From Pelagibacter sp047722505 (GTDB lineage: Bacteria > Pseudomonadota > Alphaproteobacteria > Pelagibacterales > Pelagibacteraceae), in NCBI RefSeq assembly GCF_047722505.1, contig NZ_CP159814.1, forward strand, positions 1,302,001-1,366,000: a stretch of 64,000 nucleotides of DNA, written 5' to 3'. Of this stretch, positions 1-8,355 are shown one piece after another. The notes under the pieces were generated by a model. It made no database searches and was not told the DNA's origin. It was given only the letters and a program-made list of their open reading frames with translations. The position numbers and the translations under genes are program-made. Numbering within the stretch: the first letter of the stretch is position 1; the number at the start of each line of letters is the position of its first letter.

Positions 1-388
1 GAAATAATTTTGGTCCATTAGAAATATCGGCAACCTCTTCAATGGTGTTATTGGCCATAGTTGACATGCTATAAAAGGTTCCAAATTTTTCAGCAGCTCT
101 AGCTGAAGCTTTATCACCTTCATGATGGTAAAGTCTTTGCATTGCAGTTGGTGAAAGAAAAATTGGCATATCAATTTTTTTTCCAAAAACAGTTGTTGAA
201 AGATCTGGTTTACCAACACTAGCAAGGATATTTGGAATTAGATCACAATCATCAAAAGAGTTAGTGTTTCTTTTTAAAGTTTTTTCATCATCTGCACCAC
301 CATCGATGTAGTGAAAAATTGGAGAAGGTAATTTTTTTTTTGCTAATTTTCTAAAATCATTAAAATTATAACAATCATTTAAATTCAT
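1..388 (-). CDS. FMN-dependent alpha-hydroxy acid dehydrogenase (LldD / glycolate oxidase family), 5'-terminal part
   Basis: The first 129 codons of a minus-strand gene run off the left edge; the start is the ATG at 388. The translated N-terminus has the pattern of the L-lactate dehydrogenase / glycolate oxidase / mandelate dehydrogenase family: an early YIDGGADDE segment, then the FMN-contacting SPTAMQRLYHHEGD stretch, then a TFYSMSTMANNTIEEVA strand-helix unit. Family members oxidise a 2-hydroxy acid to a 2-oxo acid with FMN and pass electrons to quinone, cytochrome or oxygen. The substrate cannot be told from this fragment because the active-site His and Arg lie beyond the edge. The pagL-like gene lies 4 bases upstream on the same strand. 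Confidence 0.88.
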   Translation of the reverse strand, partial: MNLNDCYNFNDFRKLAKKKLPSPIFHYIDGGADDEKTLKRNTNSFDDCDLIPNILASVGKPDLSTTVFGKKIDMPIFLSPTAMQRLYHHEGDKASARAAEKFGTFYSMSTMANNTIEEVADISNGPKLF

Positions 389-392
389 TTAA

Positions 393-887
393 TTAAAAAT
401 TTTTTGAAAATGAAATTGCTTGATTGTCTACACCAGGATTTATATCTCCCCAGTCATTATTTGAAATGTGACTATAGGAATAACCTATTTTAGAATCTTT
501 AAAAATATCAAAACTTAATTTTAGTTCACTTTTAAATTCTAGCGCCATTCCTAAATCCTTACCATCGCCTTCTTCATAATATCCGGGTGCAAAACTGGGC
601 ACTACATTTAAAGGACCTATCTCGTATTCAGCTTGAACACCAGTGTACAAATAAATTGAACTTTTATCCGTAACAAATCCACCAGTGATCGGAGAAAACT
701 TCCCAACAAATGTATCTCTAAATAACACTGGATTATTATGCTCAAAACCATACAGATTTGCCTCATCATCACCTTCTTTATCTATGGTATCGAAAGTACC
801 AGTATAGAAACTGTACTCTGTTTCACTATTTACTGGGGTAAAAAAAAGTACCAGAGATAAAAATAAATATAATTTTTTTTGTTTCAT
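393..887 (-). CDS. PagL-like lipid A 3-O-deacylase (acyloxyacyl hydrolase family)
   Basis: A 164-residue secreted protein with a signal peptide (residues 1-21) followed by alternating beta strands and a C-terminal Phe, as expected for a small outer-membrane barrel. The last strand carries SHISNNDWGDINPG (139-152), matching the PagL active-site block: His140 and Ser142 fit the catalytic His-x-Ser. The third triad residue, Glu twelve positions after the Ser in Pseudomonas PagL, falls on Asp154 here. The family removes the 3-O acyl chain of lipid A in the outer membrane. It lies just downstream of the ccm operon on the same strand, probably read through from it. Function is family-based; the Asp is a conservative change of uncertain effect. 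Confidence 0.75.
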   Translation of the reverse strand: MKQKKLYLFLSLVLFFTPVNSETEYSFYTGTFDTIDKEGDDEANLYGFEHNNPVLFRDTFVGKFSPITGGFVTDKSSIYLYTGVQAEYEIGPLNVVPSFAPGYYEEGDGKDLGMALEFKSELKLSFDIFKDSKIGYSYSHISNNDWGDINPGVDNQAISFSKNF

Positions 888-893
888 GAATAA

Positions 894-1262
894 TTAATTT
901 CTAAATTTTAATTTTTTTTTCATTATTGCACCGCCTAACAAAAATAACAATAACGGTAATAACCACAATATATAAGTATTTTTATTTAATTGTGGATCAT
1001 AAACTATCCAATCACCATACTTTTCTCTTAAAAATTCATATATAGAGTCTTCTTTTAATCCTTCATTAATTTTTCTATCAACAATTAATTTTATACTGGA
1101 TGCGAACTCAGACTCTGAATCATATACAGACTGTCCCTGACAAATCAAGCAACGAATGTTTTTTAAAATTTTATGTTTTAAAATATCATTTACTTCATCT
1201 GATTTTAACTCTGAAAAACTTATGACAAAAAATAAGATTATAAATACTTTTAAAATTTTCAT
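894..1262 (-). CDS. ccmH: Cytochrome c maturation protein CcmH (CycL)
   Basis: A 122-residue protein with an N-terminal signal/anchor, the thiol motif RCLICQ (Arg37-Cys38-Leu-Ile-Cys41), the conserved QGQSVYDS segment and a C-terminal membrane anchor (about 100-116) ending in a basic tail. CcmH acts in the periplasm, reducing or holding the CxxCH site of apocytochrome c before heme attachment. This is the short form; the CcmI-like TPR domain fused in some species is absent. The start overlaps the end of ccmG by 4 bases, so it is the last ccm gene of the operon. Confidence 0.95.
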   Translation of the reverse strand: MKILKVFIILFFVISFSELKSDEVNDILKHKILKNIRCLICQGQSVYDSESEFASSIKLIVDRKINEGLKEDSIYEFLREKYGDWIVYDPQLNKNTYILWLLPLLLFLLGGAIMKKKLKFRN

Positions 1263-1780
1263 TTAATGATTAATTTAATTTCATTAATAATTTCTTGATT
1301 GATTGGACCAACAAATTTTTTAATTATATACTTATTTTTATCTATTAAAAAAGTTTCTGGAACTCCATAAGCGCCAAATTCAACACCTAAAATTCCATCT
1401 TTATCAATTAAAATTCTAGAATAAGGGTTACCAAATTCATCAATAAATTTTTTTGCATTATTAAAATTGTCTCTATAATTTAATCCAATCAATTTAATTG
1501 ATTGATTTTTACTTAGTTGCATCAGTAAAGGATGCTCTGTTCTACAAGGCACACACCAGGATGCCCAAATATTTACAATATAAAAAATATTATCTTCAAA
1601 AATTTTATCTGAATTTATATAGTTATTTGAATCAAAATCTTTGGCTTTAAAAATTGGAATATTTTTTTTTTTTTCAACCTTAGGTGTGTAGTTATTTGGA
1701 ATATTTAATCCTTTGTAAAAAATAACAAAACAAAAACTAAAAAAAATAACTATAATAAATAAGCTAAACTTATTTTTCAT
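1259..1780 (-). CDS. ccmG: Thiol:disulfide interchange protein CcmG (DsbE)
   Basis: A 173-residue membrane-anchored thioredoxin-fold protein. One N-terminal membrane segment (about 5-24) is followed by the active site WCVPC (Trp75-Cys79) inside WASWCVPCRTEHP and the cis-Pro region YGVPETFLID. This is the periplasmic reductant that passes electrons to CcmH and apocytochrome c. It overlaps both neighbours by 4 bases (ccmF upstream, ccmH downstream), which indicates translational coupling. Confidence 0.95.
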   Translation of the reverse strand: MKNKFSLFIIVIFFSFCFVIFYKGLNIPNNYTPKVEKKKNIPIFKAKDFDSNNYINSDKIFEDNIFYIVNIWASWCVPCRTEHPLLMQLSKNQSIKLIGLNYRDNFNNAKKFIDEFGNPYSRILIDKDGILGVEFGAYGVPETFLIDKNKYIIKKFVGPINQEIINEIKLIIK

Positions 1781-3654
1781 ATCTTTCTTTTAAATAAACT
1801 CATTAATCCACCAAGACTTAATAGTAAAACAGATATCCATATCCAAACCATAAATGGTTTTACTTGGTATCTAATATTAAAATATTCATTACCCTTTACA
1901 AGGTTCATTACTAAAAACTTATCCTCTAATAGTGTTGTTTTTATATCTGCCTCACTAGTAATGATTATAGGCTGATTATAAATTCTAATCTCAGGGTTTA
2001 ATTCGGTGGTTTTTCCATTTTTGTCTTTTATTTCAAAAGAGGCAATGATGGAGTTGAAATTACTTTCTTTTCTTTCTTCTGTCTTTTTAAAAAAAATTTC
2101 ACCTTTATTATAATCATATCTTTCCCCAATTTTTATGTTGGTTATAATTTCTGAAGATAAAATACTATTAAACAGAATACTTAATATTAATAGACTAAAA
2201 CCAAAGTGTGAAACTGTTTGAGAAATATTATCAAATTTTTTAATAAATAATTCTTTTAAAGTTGTAAAAAATAAAAAAAAAGCAACAGAAATTAAAACTG
2301 TGTAAAAAAGTAGGTCGGTAGTTAAATTTTTAATAATAAAAAAAGTTAACATTACAGAAACTATAAAAGTGATGATAAGTGAGTTCTTATTTTCAATTTT
2401 TGATTTGATCCATTTAAGTCGTGGTCCAAGAGACATAAATAATAGAAATGGTATTAAAAAAGGAACAATTAATTTTTGATAAAAGGGAGGTCCTACTGAT
2501 ATTTTTTCACTAGATATTACATCTAGAAAAATTGGATATATCGTACCAACTAAAACAACAGATAAAAAGTACATCATAAACCAATTGTTTATTAAGATTG
2601 AAGTTTCTCTACTAAGCCAAAAGAAATTATTTTGATTTGTACTACTATTTTTATGATAAATAAAAAATATTACTAAAGATAAGACAATTAATACAAATAA
2701 AAATATCAATATAAAGATACCCCTTGCAGGATCATTAGCAAATGTATGTACAGAATTTAATATTCCAGACCTCACTAAAAAGGTTCCACACATACTTAAG
2801 GTAAATGTTGTAATAGATAATATAACTACCCAAGATGTTAGCGCTTCTCTTCTTTCTAATACTACAATACAGTGCAACAATGCAGTTAATGTTAGCCATG
2901 GCATTAAAGAAACATTTTCAACTGGGTCCCAAAACCAAAAACCTCCCCATCCTAGTTCGTAATATGCCCAAATTGATCCTAGCATAATTCCAATAGTTAG
3001 AAAAATCCAAGAAACTAAAACCCATTTTTTAATATGCTGTCCCCACTGTTTTGAAACATAGTTTTGCGTAACTGCAGCAAGGGATGATGAAAATATTATA
3101 GAGGTACCAACATAACCTAAATATAGAATTGGGGGATGAATTGCTAAAGCTGGATCTTGTAAAATTGGGTTAAGACCAAGGCCTTCATTAGGAATTGGAA
3201 ATAAATAATTAAAAGGGTTAGATGTCATTAATACAAATAGGAAAAACCCAATAATTATTACTTGCTGAAATAATAAAGTCAAAATTCTATATTTTTTAGG
3301 CTGCTCTCTTGACTTAATTAAAAATAGAAAAAGAAACAAAGTTAATACTAGTAACCATAACAATAAGCTTCCTTCATGATTTCCCCAAGTTCCTGAGATT
3401 TTATAGAATAATGGTTTAGTTGTGTGAGAGTTATTAAAGACTGTCTCATTACTAAAATCTGAGTTTATAAAAGATATAATCAAACTCAAAAAACTCACAA
3501 TTACAAAAACTAACTGTAGGAATGATAGAGATAATATATTTTGGTTAATCTGCTTATTGTTTTTATTAAAATCTTTAATTGAAACTCCACAAAGTGGCGC
3601 CGAAAGTAACAACCCTAAAATTAAAGAATAATAACCTATTTGATTAGCTAGCAA
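1777..3654 (-). CDS. ccmF: Heme lyase subunit CcmF
   Basis: A 625-residue polytopic membrane protein with the CcmF signatures: WGNHEGSLLLWL (from about 90), conserved histidines (QDPALAIHPPILYLGY), and the tryptophan-rich WWD domain GWGGFWFWDPVENVSLMPW (about 235-253). CcmF with CcmH transfers heme from holo-CcmE to apocytochrome c. The length is normal for the family (about 630-660). It starts one base after the ccmE stop and overlaps ccmG by 4 bases. Confidence 0.97.
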   Translation of the reverse strand: MLANQIGYYSLILGLLLSAPLCGVSIKDFNKNNKQINQNILSLSFLQLVFVIVSFLSLIISFINSDFSNETVFNNSHTTKPLFYKISGTWGNHEGSLLLWLLVLTLFLFLFLIKSREQPKKYRILTLLFQQVIIIGFFLFVLMTSNPFNYLFPIPNEGLGLNPILQDPALAIHPPILYLGYVGTSIIFSSSLAAVTQNYVSKQWGQHIKKWVLVSWIFLTIGIMLGSIWAYYELGWGGFWFWDPVENVSLMPWLTLTALLHCIVVLERREALTSWVVILSITTFTLSMCGTFLVRSGILNSVHTFANDPARGIFILIFLFVLIVLSLVIFFIYHKNSSTNQNNFFWLSRETSILINNWFMMYFLSVVLVGTIYPIFLDVISSEKISVGPPFYQKLIVPFLIPFLLFMSLGPRLKWIKSKIENKNSLIITFIVSVMLTFFIIKNLTTDLLFYTVLISVAFFLFFTTLKELFIKKFDNISQTVSHFGFSLLILSILFNSILSSEIITNIKIGERYDYNKGEIFFKKTEERKESNFNSIIASFEIKDKNGKTTELNPEIRIYNQPIIITSEADIKTTLLEDKFLVMNLVKGNEYFNIRYQVKPFMVWIWISVLLLSLGGLMSLFKRKI

Positions 3655-3655
3655 T

Positions 3656-4075
3656 TTATTTATCTCCTATAGCTTCTTTAACTTCTGGGGGCATATAATT
3701 TTCATCATGTTTCGCTAAAATTTTAGTAGCTGTAAAATAATTCTTATCTTTTAAAAAACCTTCAGCAACCACCCCTTTTCCTTCAGCAAATAAATTAGGA
3801 ACTGCCCCTGAATAAACAACATTAATTTCATTTTTAAAGTCGGTAATAACAAAATTAACTTCATCAGAATTTATAGAGACTGATTGTTCTTTAACCATTC
3901 CACCCACTCTTATTTTTTTTTTATTTAATTCTATTAAAGACTTTATTTCGGATGGAGACTGAAAATATACAACATTTTCTTTTAATGATTGTAAAACTAA
4001 AAAAACTGTTAAAATTACTGAGGATAAGATTAAAGCTAAGAATATAATCCGTAATTTAACCTTTTTACCATACAT
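3656..4075 (-). CDS. ccmE: Periplasmic heme chaperone CcmE
   Basis: A 139-residue protein with one N-terminal membrane anchor (about 8-28), an OB-fold core (RVGGMVKEQSV, FVITDF, YSGAVPNLFAEGKGVVAEG) and the heme-binding block AKHDENYMPPEV. His123 matches the residue that binds heme covalently, and Tyr127 lies four residues on. It carries heme from CcmC to CcmF. It sits between ccmD and ccmF in the operon. Confidence 0.97.
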   Translation of the reverse strand: MYGKKVKLRIIFLALILSSVILTVFLVLQSLKENVVYFQSPSEIKSLIELNKKKIRVGGMVKEQSVSINSDEVNFVITDFKNEINVVYSGAVPNLFAEGKGVVAEGFLKDKNYFTATKILAKHDENYMPPEVKEAIGDK

Positions 4076-4085
4076 GGTTTATTGG

Positions 4086-4313
4086 TTAAATATTTGATGT
4101 ATTAGATAATATTTCTCTATTAATATTTTGTGATCTTGCAGCTCTAGCTTTCTCAACATTTAGAGAACCAAATTTAGAAGCAAATCTTTTTTGCTCTTTT
4201 GAAAGTTGTAATTTAATTACAAAGTACAAAGCTGTAAAACTAATCAATGTGAACGAAAAGGCTGACCATACGTAAGCTCCATATCCATTCATTGAAATTA
4301 ATTCATTCATCAT
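4086..4313 (-). CDS. ccmD: Heme exporter protein CcmD
   Basis: A 75-residue protein with a single membrane segment (about 13-33) preceded by MNGYGAYVWSAF, the conserved CcmD N-terminal pattern, and followed by a charged cytoplasmic tail. CcmD helps release holo-CcmE from the CcmABC complex. It overlaps ccmC by 4 bases. Either of the two leading Met codons could be the start. The tail is a little longer than in E. coli CcmD. Confidence 0.9.
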   Translation of the reverse strand: MMNELISMNGYGAYVWSAFSFTLISFTALYFVIKLQLSKEQKRFASKFGSLNVEKARAARSQNINREILSNTSNI

Positions 4314-5020
4314 AATCTATCTAATCCTTTATTTTTAACTTTTATCAGTTCGGTATTATATTTCATCAAAAAAATGAGTAATGAAAAAAGGGCAAATGCC
4401 GCAGTCATAATGCCCAATGGGACTAGCATTGATGGGTGAATTGCTGTGTTGGTTGATAAAATATTAATTGAAGCTGGTTGATGTAACGTGTTCCACCAAT
4501 CTACAGAAAATTTAACGATAGGAACATTTACCACCCCTAAAATTGCAATCAAAGAGGTCACCTTTATTACTTGTTCTTTGTCATCATAAATTCTCCAAGC
4601 CAATAAATACATTGCATAAAACACAGCTAAAATAAGCATAGAAGTTATTCTTGCATCCCAAGCCCACCAAGTACCCCAGGTTGGTTTTCCCCAAATTGAA
4701 CCTGTAACTAATGCAATGATATTAAATATAAATCCTGAAGGTGCTAAACTTTTAGCAATAAGTGCAAAATTTTTATTTTTAAAAACAAAACTTCCAATAG
4801 ACAACAAAGCTAAACTTGTAAATATTCCAAGTGATATCCATGCAGCTGGTACATGAACATACATAATTCTTACTGCATCACTTTGTTTATAATCTTCAGG
4901 TGAAAGTATAAGAGCTTCGGTTAAACCAATTGTTAAAACAATAATAAATAAAAATAAAACATACTTTGGCGCTTTAGAGGTTATTGCAAAAATTTTATTA
5001 GGCTCAAAATATTTAAACAT
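4310..5020 (-). CDS. ccmC: Heme transporter/handling protein CcmC
   Basis: A 236-residue protein with six membrane segments, the WWD signature WGTWWAWDARITSMLIL (about 115-131), and the two periplasmic heme-ligand histidines in YVHVP (His56) and NTLHQPAS. It attaches heme to CcmE. It is the first gene of the ccmC-D-E-F-G-H run here. ccmA and ccmB, usually directly upstream, are not in this window, so the ABC part must be encoded elsewhere. A 181-base leader containing a perfect inverted repeat precedes it. Confidence 0.96.
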   Translation of the reverse strand: MFKYFEPNKIFAITSKAPKYVLFLFIIVLTIGLTEALILSPEDYKQSDAVRIMYVHVPAAWISLGIFTSLALLSIGSFVFKNKNFALIAKSLAPSGFIFNIIALVTGSIWGKPTWGTWWAWDARITSMLILAVFYAMYLLAWRIYDDKEQVIKVTSLIAILGVVNVPIVKFSVDWWNTLHQPASINILSTNTAIHPSMLVPLGIMTAAFALFSLLIFLMKYNTELIKVKNKGLDRL

Positions 5021-5076
5021 TTTTTGATTATATATATTAAAAAAAGATAATTTAATTTTTATTATGGAAAGTCATC

Positions 5077-5137
5077 CTGATCAAGAATGCAGAGGGAGTC
5101 AATAATGATAAATACGTTATTTAACACTCTTGATCAG
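5077..5137. repeat. Perfect 10-bp inverted repeat in the ccmC leader / hspQ-ccmC spacer
   Basis: CTGATCAAGA at 5077-5086 is mirrored exactly by TCTTGATCAG at 5128-5137, with 41 bases between. The intervening DNA holds a smaller AATAA/TTATT pairing and a relatively G-rich GCAGAGGGAG stretch, unusual in this AT-rich genome. It lies 57 bases upstream of the ccmC start and 65 bases downstream of the hspQ stop. It could be a structured 5' leader of ccm mRNA, an hspQ 3' end, or a spaced operator. No T-tract follows on either strand, so it is not a simple terminator. Confidence 0.55.
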
Positions 5138-5201
5138 AACATAATTAGATATAACAACTATATATGTCGAAGATTTGAATTAATTGTGTCTGAAAAAAGA
5201 A

Positions 5202-5522
5202 TTAATTAGAAGGCTTAAAGTAGCTAGAGCCTCTTTTACCAGAAAAAATCTCTTCAATTAAAGGATGTTTAATTGGGTCTTCTGAATCGTCCATTAATAG
5301 ATTTTGCTCTGAAACGTATGCTTCATATGTAATTTCATCATTTTCTGCTAACAGATGATAAAAAGGCTGATCTTTTCTAGGACGAACATTCTTTGGGATA
5401 GATTGGTACCATTCTTCAGAATTATTAAATTCGAAATCCACGTCATAAATTACACCTCTAAACTCAAAGTGTTTATGTTTTACAATGTCTCCTATTGAAA
5501 ATTTTGCTTTTTGAATTGCCAT
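5202..5522 (-). CDS. hspQ: Heat shock protein HspQ (hemimethylated-DNA-binding YccV family)
   Basis: A 106-residue protein with the full HspQ pattern: KFSIGDIVKHKHFEFRGVIYDVD, EEWYQSIP, PRKDQPFYHLLAENDE, TYEAYVSEQNLL. E. coli HspQ binds hemimethylated DNA and modulates Lon activity. It is an isolated gene between the ccm leader and the divergently read ispZ. The 3' extension IKHPLIEEIFSGKRGSSYF is common in alphaproteobacterial members. Confidence 0.92.
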   Translation of the reverse strand: MAIQKAKFSIGDIVKHKHFEFRGVIYDVDFEFNNSEEWYQSIPKNVRPRKDQPFYHLLAENDEITYEAYVSEQNLLMDDSEDPIKHPLIEEIFSGKRGSSYFKPSN

Positions 5523-5600
5523 TGGTATTAATATGGGGGTTTAAAAATAAAAATCAATAAAAAACATTTATATTTTTTTTATTATGTTAATATCTGTCAA

Positions 5601-6152
5601 GTGAATAAATCTTTTCTTAAATTTACAACAGACTTCGGGCCTTTAGCTATATTTTTTTATTATTATTATAATAATGATAAGAATCTAGCGGTTGCGATTC
5701 CTCCACTTATAGTTGCAACATTAATTGCACTAGCAATTGTTTGGTTTTTTGAAAAAAAAATACCTATGATGCCTTTAATAAGTGGTGTTTTAATTACATT
5801 TTTTGGAGGCCTAACAATTTATTTTAATGATCCAGTTTTTCTTTATGTAAAACCAACAATTATAAATATTTTATTTGCTCTTGCTTTGTATTTTGGAAAA
5901 TATTTTACAAAAGAACCTGTGCTTAAAAAGATTATGGGTAAATCAATTGCTCTAACTGATGTGGGTTGGGAATTATTAAACAAAAGATGGATGTACTTTT
6001 TCTTCTTCCTTGCAATCCTCAATGAATGCATCTGGAGAACGCAAACAGAGGAGTTTTGGGTTAATTTTAAGGTATGGGGAATGTTGCCAATAACCCTTGT
6101 CTTTACAGGATTCCAGATATCATTGATTAATAAACACAAACTTGATGAATAG
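5601..6152 (+). CDS. ispZ: Inner membrane septation protein A (IspZ / YciB)
   Basis: A 183-residue protein with about five membrane helices. Family signs are the N-terminal KFTTDFGPLAIFFYYYY, PLISGVLITFFGGLTIYF with FNDPVFLYVKPTI, the DVGWELLNKRWMYFFFFLAILNE stretch and the C-terminal GFQISLINKHK. YciB proteins act at the cell envelope during division and peptidoglycan synthesis. The start is GTG at 5601; no in-frame ATG lies near. The end overlaps the DUF2794 gene. Confidence 0.95.
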   Translation: MNKSFLKFTTDFGPLAIFFYYYYNNDKNLAVAIPPLIVATLIALAIVWFFEKKIPMMPLISGVLITFFGGLTIYFNDPVFLYVKPTIINILFALALYFGKYFTKEPVLKKIMGKSIALTDVGWELLNKRWMYFFFFLAILNECIWRTQTEEFWVNFKVWGMLPITLVFTGFQISLINKHKLDE

Positions 6153-6489
6153 AAACTTAAAGTTAGTCATAAATAATCCTCACAAACAAATAGAAGAAAG
6201 ACAATTTTTTGAAAAAAATGAACTTAAAATCATTTTAAATCTATATGCAAAAATGGTTTCCGAAGGATCATGGAAAGACTATGGTTTAAATATTTCTAAC
6301 AGGCAAGTTAGCTTTAGCGTCTTTAAAAATGCAGCTGAGAATGCCTTGTATAAAATTTGTAAAAACTTTAAACCCAGTAATAAAAATCTAAAATATTTAA
6401 TTACAGATTCTAACAGTAAAGTTTTAAAAAATTCTTTTGATCTAGAAATTCTACTTAAAAATACTAATTGGAAGAAGCTTAAGAAATAA
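6145..6489 (+). CDS. DUF2794 family protein
   Basis: A 114-residue soluble protein from the ATG at 6145; an in-frame TTG one codon earlier is possible. It matches the alphaproteobacterial DUF2794 family: FEKNELKIILNLYAKMVSEG, WKDYGLNISNRQVSFSVFKNA, ALYKICK. The family has no established function that I know. It overlaps ispZ by 8 bases and is almost certainly cotranscribed with it, which hints at an envelope or division context. Confidence 0.8.
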   Translation: MNRNLKLVINNPHKQIEERQFFEKNELKIILNLYAKMVSEGSWKDYGLNISNRQVSFSVFKNAAENALYKICKNFKPSNKNLKYLITDSNSKVLKNSFDLEILLKNTNWKKLKK

Positions 6490-6494
6490 AAAGA

Positions 6495-7256
6495 CTATCG
6501 TCTTTGGCCAAATAATCTTAACAACATTATAAATAGATTTATAAAGTCTAGGTAAAGAGTTAAAGCACCCATTACAGCTTTTTTACCCATCAACTCACCG
6601 GTATCGCTAGATACATACATGTTTTTAATTTTTTGAGTGTCATAAGCAGTAAGGCCTACAAAAATTAAAACACCTAGAATTGAGATTACAAAATCCATCA
6701 TTGAAGATTTCATAAACATATTAACAACTGATGCTACAATAATTCCAATTAGACCCATCATTAAGAAAGATCCTAATTTTGTAAGATCTCTTTTAGTTGT
6801 GTAGCCATACAAACTCATTGCACCAAAAGTAATAGAGGTAATAAAGAACACTCTGGTAATGCTAGCTCCGGTATAAGTTAAAAATATTGAAGATAATGAT
6901 ATTCCCATTAAAGAGGCAAAAACCCAAAATGTCGTTTGAGCAGTTGAAGCTGCCATTTTATTGATTTTAGCACTCATGTAAAAGACAACACCAAGAGGTG
7001 CCAACATTACAATCCATTTAAATCCTGAAAGAAAAATTGTGTTTCCTATGCTTGTTAGACCGACAATAGATCCGTTAGCATCTGTTACTACAGATAGTTT
7101 AAAAAATATTAAAGATACAAGTCCAGTTAACAAAATACCAGAAGCCATGTAGTTGTAAACTTTTAGCATGTAGGCTCTTAAGCCCTCATCCATTACTACT
7201 GTTGATTGCTGTGCTTCTTTTACTTTATTTAATATGTTTTGTTTATTGAATTCCAT
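6495..7256 (-). CDS. Bax inhibitor-1 / YccA family membrane protein
   Basis: A 253-residue protein with seven predicted membrane helices and a charged N-terminus. Family signs include LRAYMLKVYNYMASGILLTGLVSL, FWVFASLMGISLSSIFLTYTGASI, GAMSLYGYTTKRDLTKLGSFLMMGLIG and the terminal GLTAYDTQKIKNMY with LYLDFINLFIMLLRLFG. Bacterial relatives are pH-sensitive calcium-leak channels or modulators of FtsH (YccA). The physiological role here is unknown. It is a single gene converging on the DUF2794 gene and divergent from the aldo/keto reductase. Confidence 0.94.
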   Translation of the reverse strand: MEFNKQNILNKVKEAQQSTVVMDEGLRAYMLKVYNYMASGILLTGLVSLIFFKLSVVTDANGSIVGLTSIGNTIFLSGFKWIVMLAPLGVVFYMSAKINKMAASTAQTTFWVFASLMGISLSSIFLTYTGASITRVFFITSITFGAMSLYGYTTKRDLTKLGSFLMMGLIGIIVASVVNMFMKSSMMDFVISILGVLIFVGLTAYDTQKIKNMYVSSDTGELMGKKAVMGALTLYLDFINLFIMLLRLFGQRR

Positions 7257-7317
7257 TACACATATATAATAGCCTTTTACTATTATTTCAAGATGTCTTA
7301 ATAAGATTAAAATAATT

Positions 7318-8355
7318 ATGAATTATAAAAAATTAGGAAATACAGATTTAAAAGTAAGCACTATTTGTCTCGGTACTATGACTTGGGGTGAGCAAAATAC
7401 CCAAAATGAAGGTTTTGAGCAGATGGATTATGCTTTAGATCAGGGTGTAAATTTTTGGGATACTGCAGAAATTTATTCTGTTCCTCCAAGGGAAGAAACT
7501 TTTGGTCATACTGAGACTATTATTGGTAACTGGTTTGAAAAAACAAAAAAGAGGGACAAAGTAATTTTAGCTTCAAAAGTTTGTGGCCCAATGCGAGAGT
7601 ATGTAAGAGGTGGTGGAAATCAATTTGGAGAAAAGAATATTACAGAAGCACTTGAAGGAAGCTTAAAAAGATTAAAAACTGATTGTATTGATTTGTACCA
7701 ATTACATTGGCCAGAAAGAAAAACAAATTTTTTTGGCAAACTAGGCTATGAACATGATGATAGCAATGAGTGGACTAGGTTTGAAGATATTTTAGGAAAT
7801 TTAAAAAAATTTATTGATCAAGGAAAAATTAAAAACGTTGGTGTATCGAATGAAACACCGTGGGGATTATCTAAATATTTAGAGCTTTCGAAAGATAAAA
7901 ATTTACCAAGAATGCTTTCTGTTCAAAATCCTTATAATTTATTAAATAGAACTTATGAGATTGGACTTGCAGAAATGTCTATTAGGGAACAAGCAGGGTT
8001 ACTAGCCTACTCACCTCTTGCATGTGGTTATTTATCTGGAAAATATAGAAATAAACAATTACCAAAAAACTCTAGAATGGAAAGAGATGGTGATTTTTGG
8101 ACTAGATATGCAAAACCAAATACTGATAAAGCTATAGATGCATATTATGAAATAGCAAAAAAAAACAAGCTTGATTTAACTCAAATGTCTTTAAAATTTT
8201 TAGAAATTCAACCTTTTGTAACATCGGTTATTATTGGTGCAACTACTATGGAGCAGTTGAAAATAAATATAGAAAGTATAGATATAGATTTAAGTGAAGA
8301 TATAATTAATAAAATAAATGAAGTACAAAAAACTTACCCTAATCCATGTCCATAA
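7318..8355 (+). CDS. Aldo/keto reductase (Tas-like)
   Basis: A 345-residue NADPH-dependent reductase of the AKR superfamily. The barrel core and catalytic tetrad are visible: Asp and Tyr in WDTAEIYS, Lys in VILASKV, His in LYQLHWPE. Cofactor-binding elements are SPLACGYLSGKY and the C-terminal VIIGATTMEQL. Close in pattern to the E. coli Tas group. The substrate cannot be told. The end overlaps the IalB gene by 10 bases, indicating cotranscription with it and argG. Confidence 0.93.
   Translation: MNYKKLGNTDLKVSTICLGTMTWGEQNTQNEGFEQMDYALDQGVNFWDTAEIYSVPPREETFGHTETIIGNWFEKTKKRDKVILASKVCGPMREYVRGGGNQFGEKNITEALEGSLKRLKTDCIDLYQLHWPERKTNFFGKLGYEHDDSNEWTRFEDILGNLKKFIDQGKIKNVGVSNETPWGLSKYLELSKDKNLPRMLSVQNPYNLLNRTYEIGLAEMSIREQAGLLAYSPLACGYLSGKYRNKQLPKNSRMERDGDFWTRYAKPNTDKAIDAYYEIAKKNKLDLTQMSLKFLEIQPFVTSVIIGATTMEQLKINIESIDIDLSEDIINKINEVQKTYPNPCP

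Noticed and set aside
5040..5200. tRNA, tmRNA or SRP RNA in the ccmC-hspQ spacer
   Set aside because: No T-arm, no SRP core and no tag-peptide features; only the inverted repeat is clear.
5843..6139. Minus-strand frame opposite ispZ
   Set aside because: Antisense shadow of a well-supported gene.
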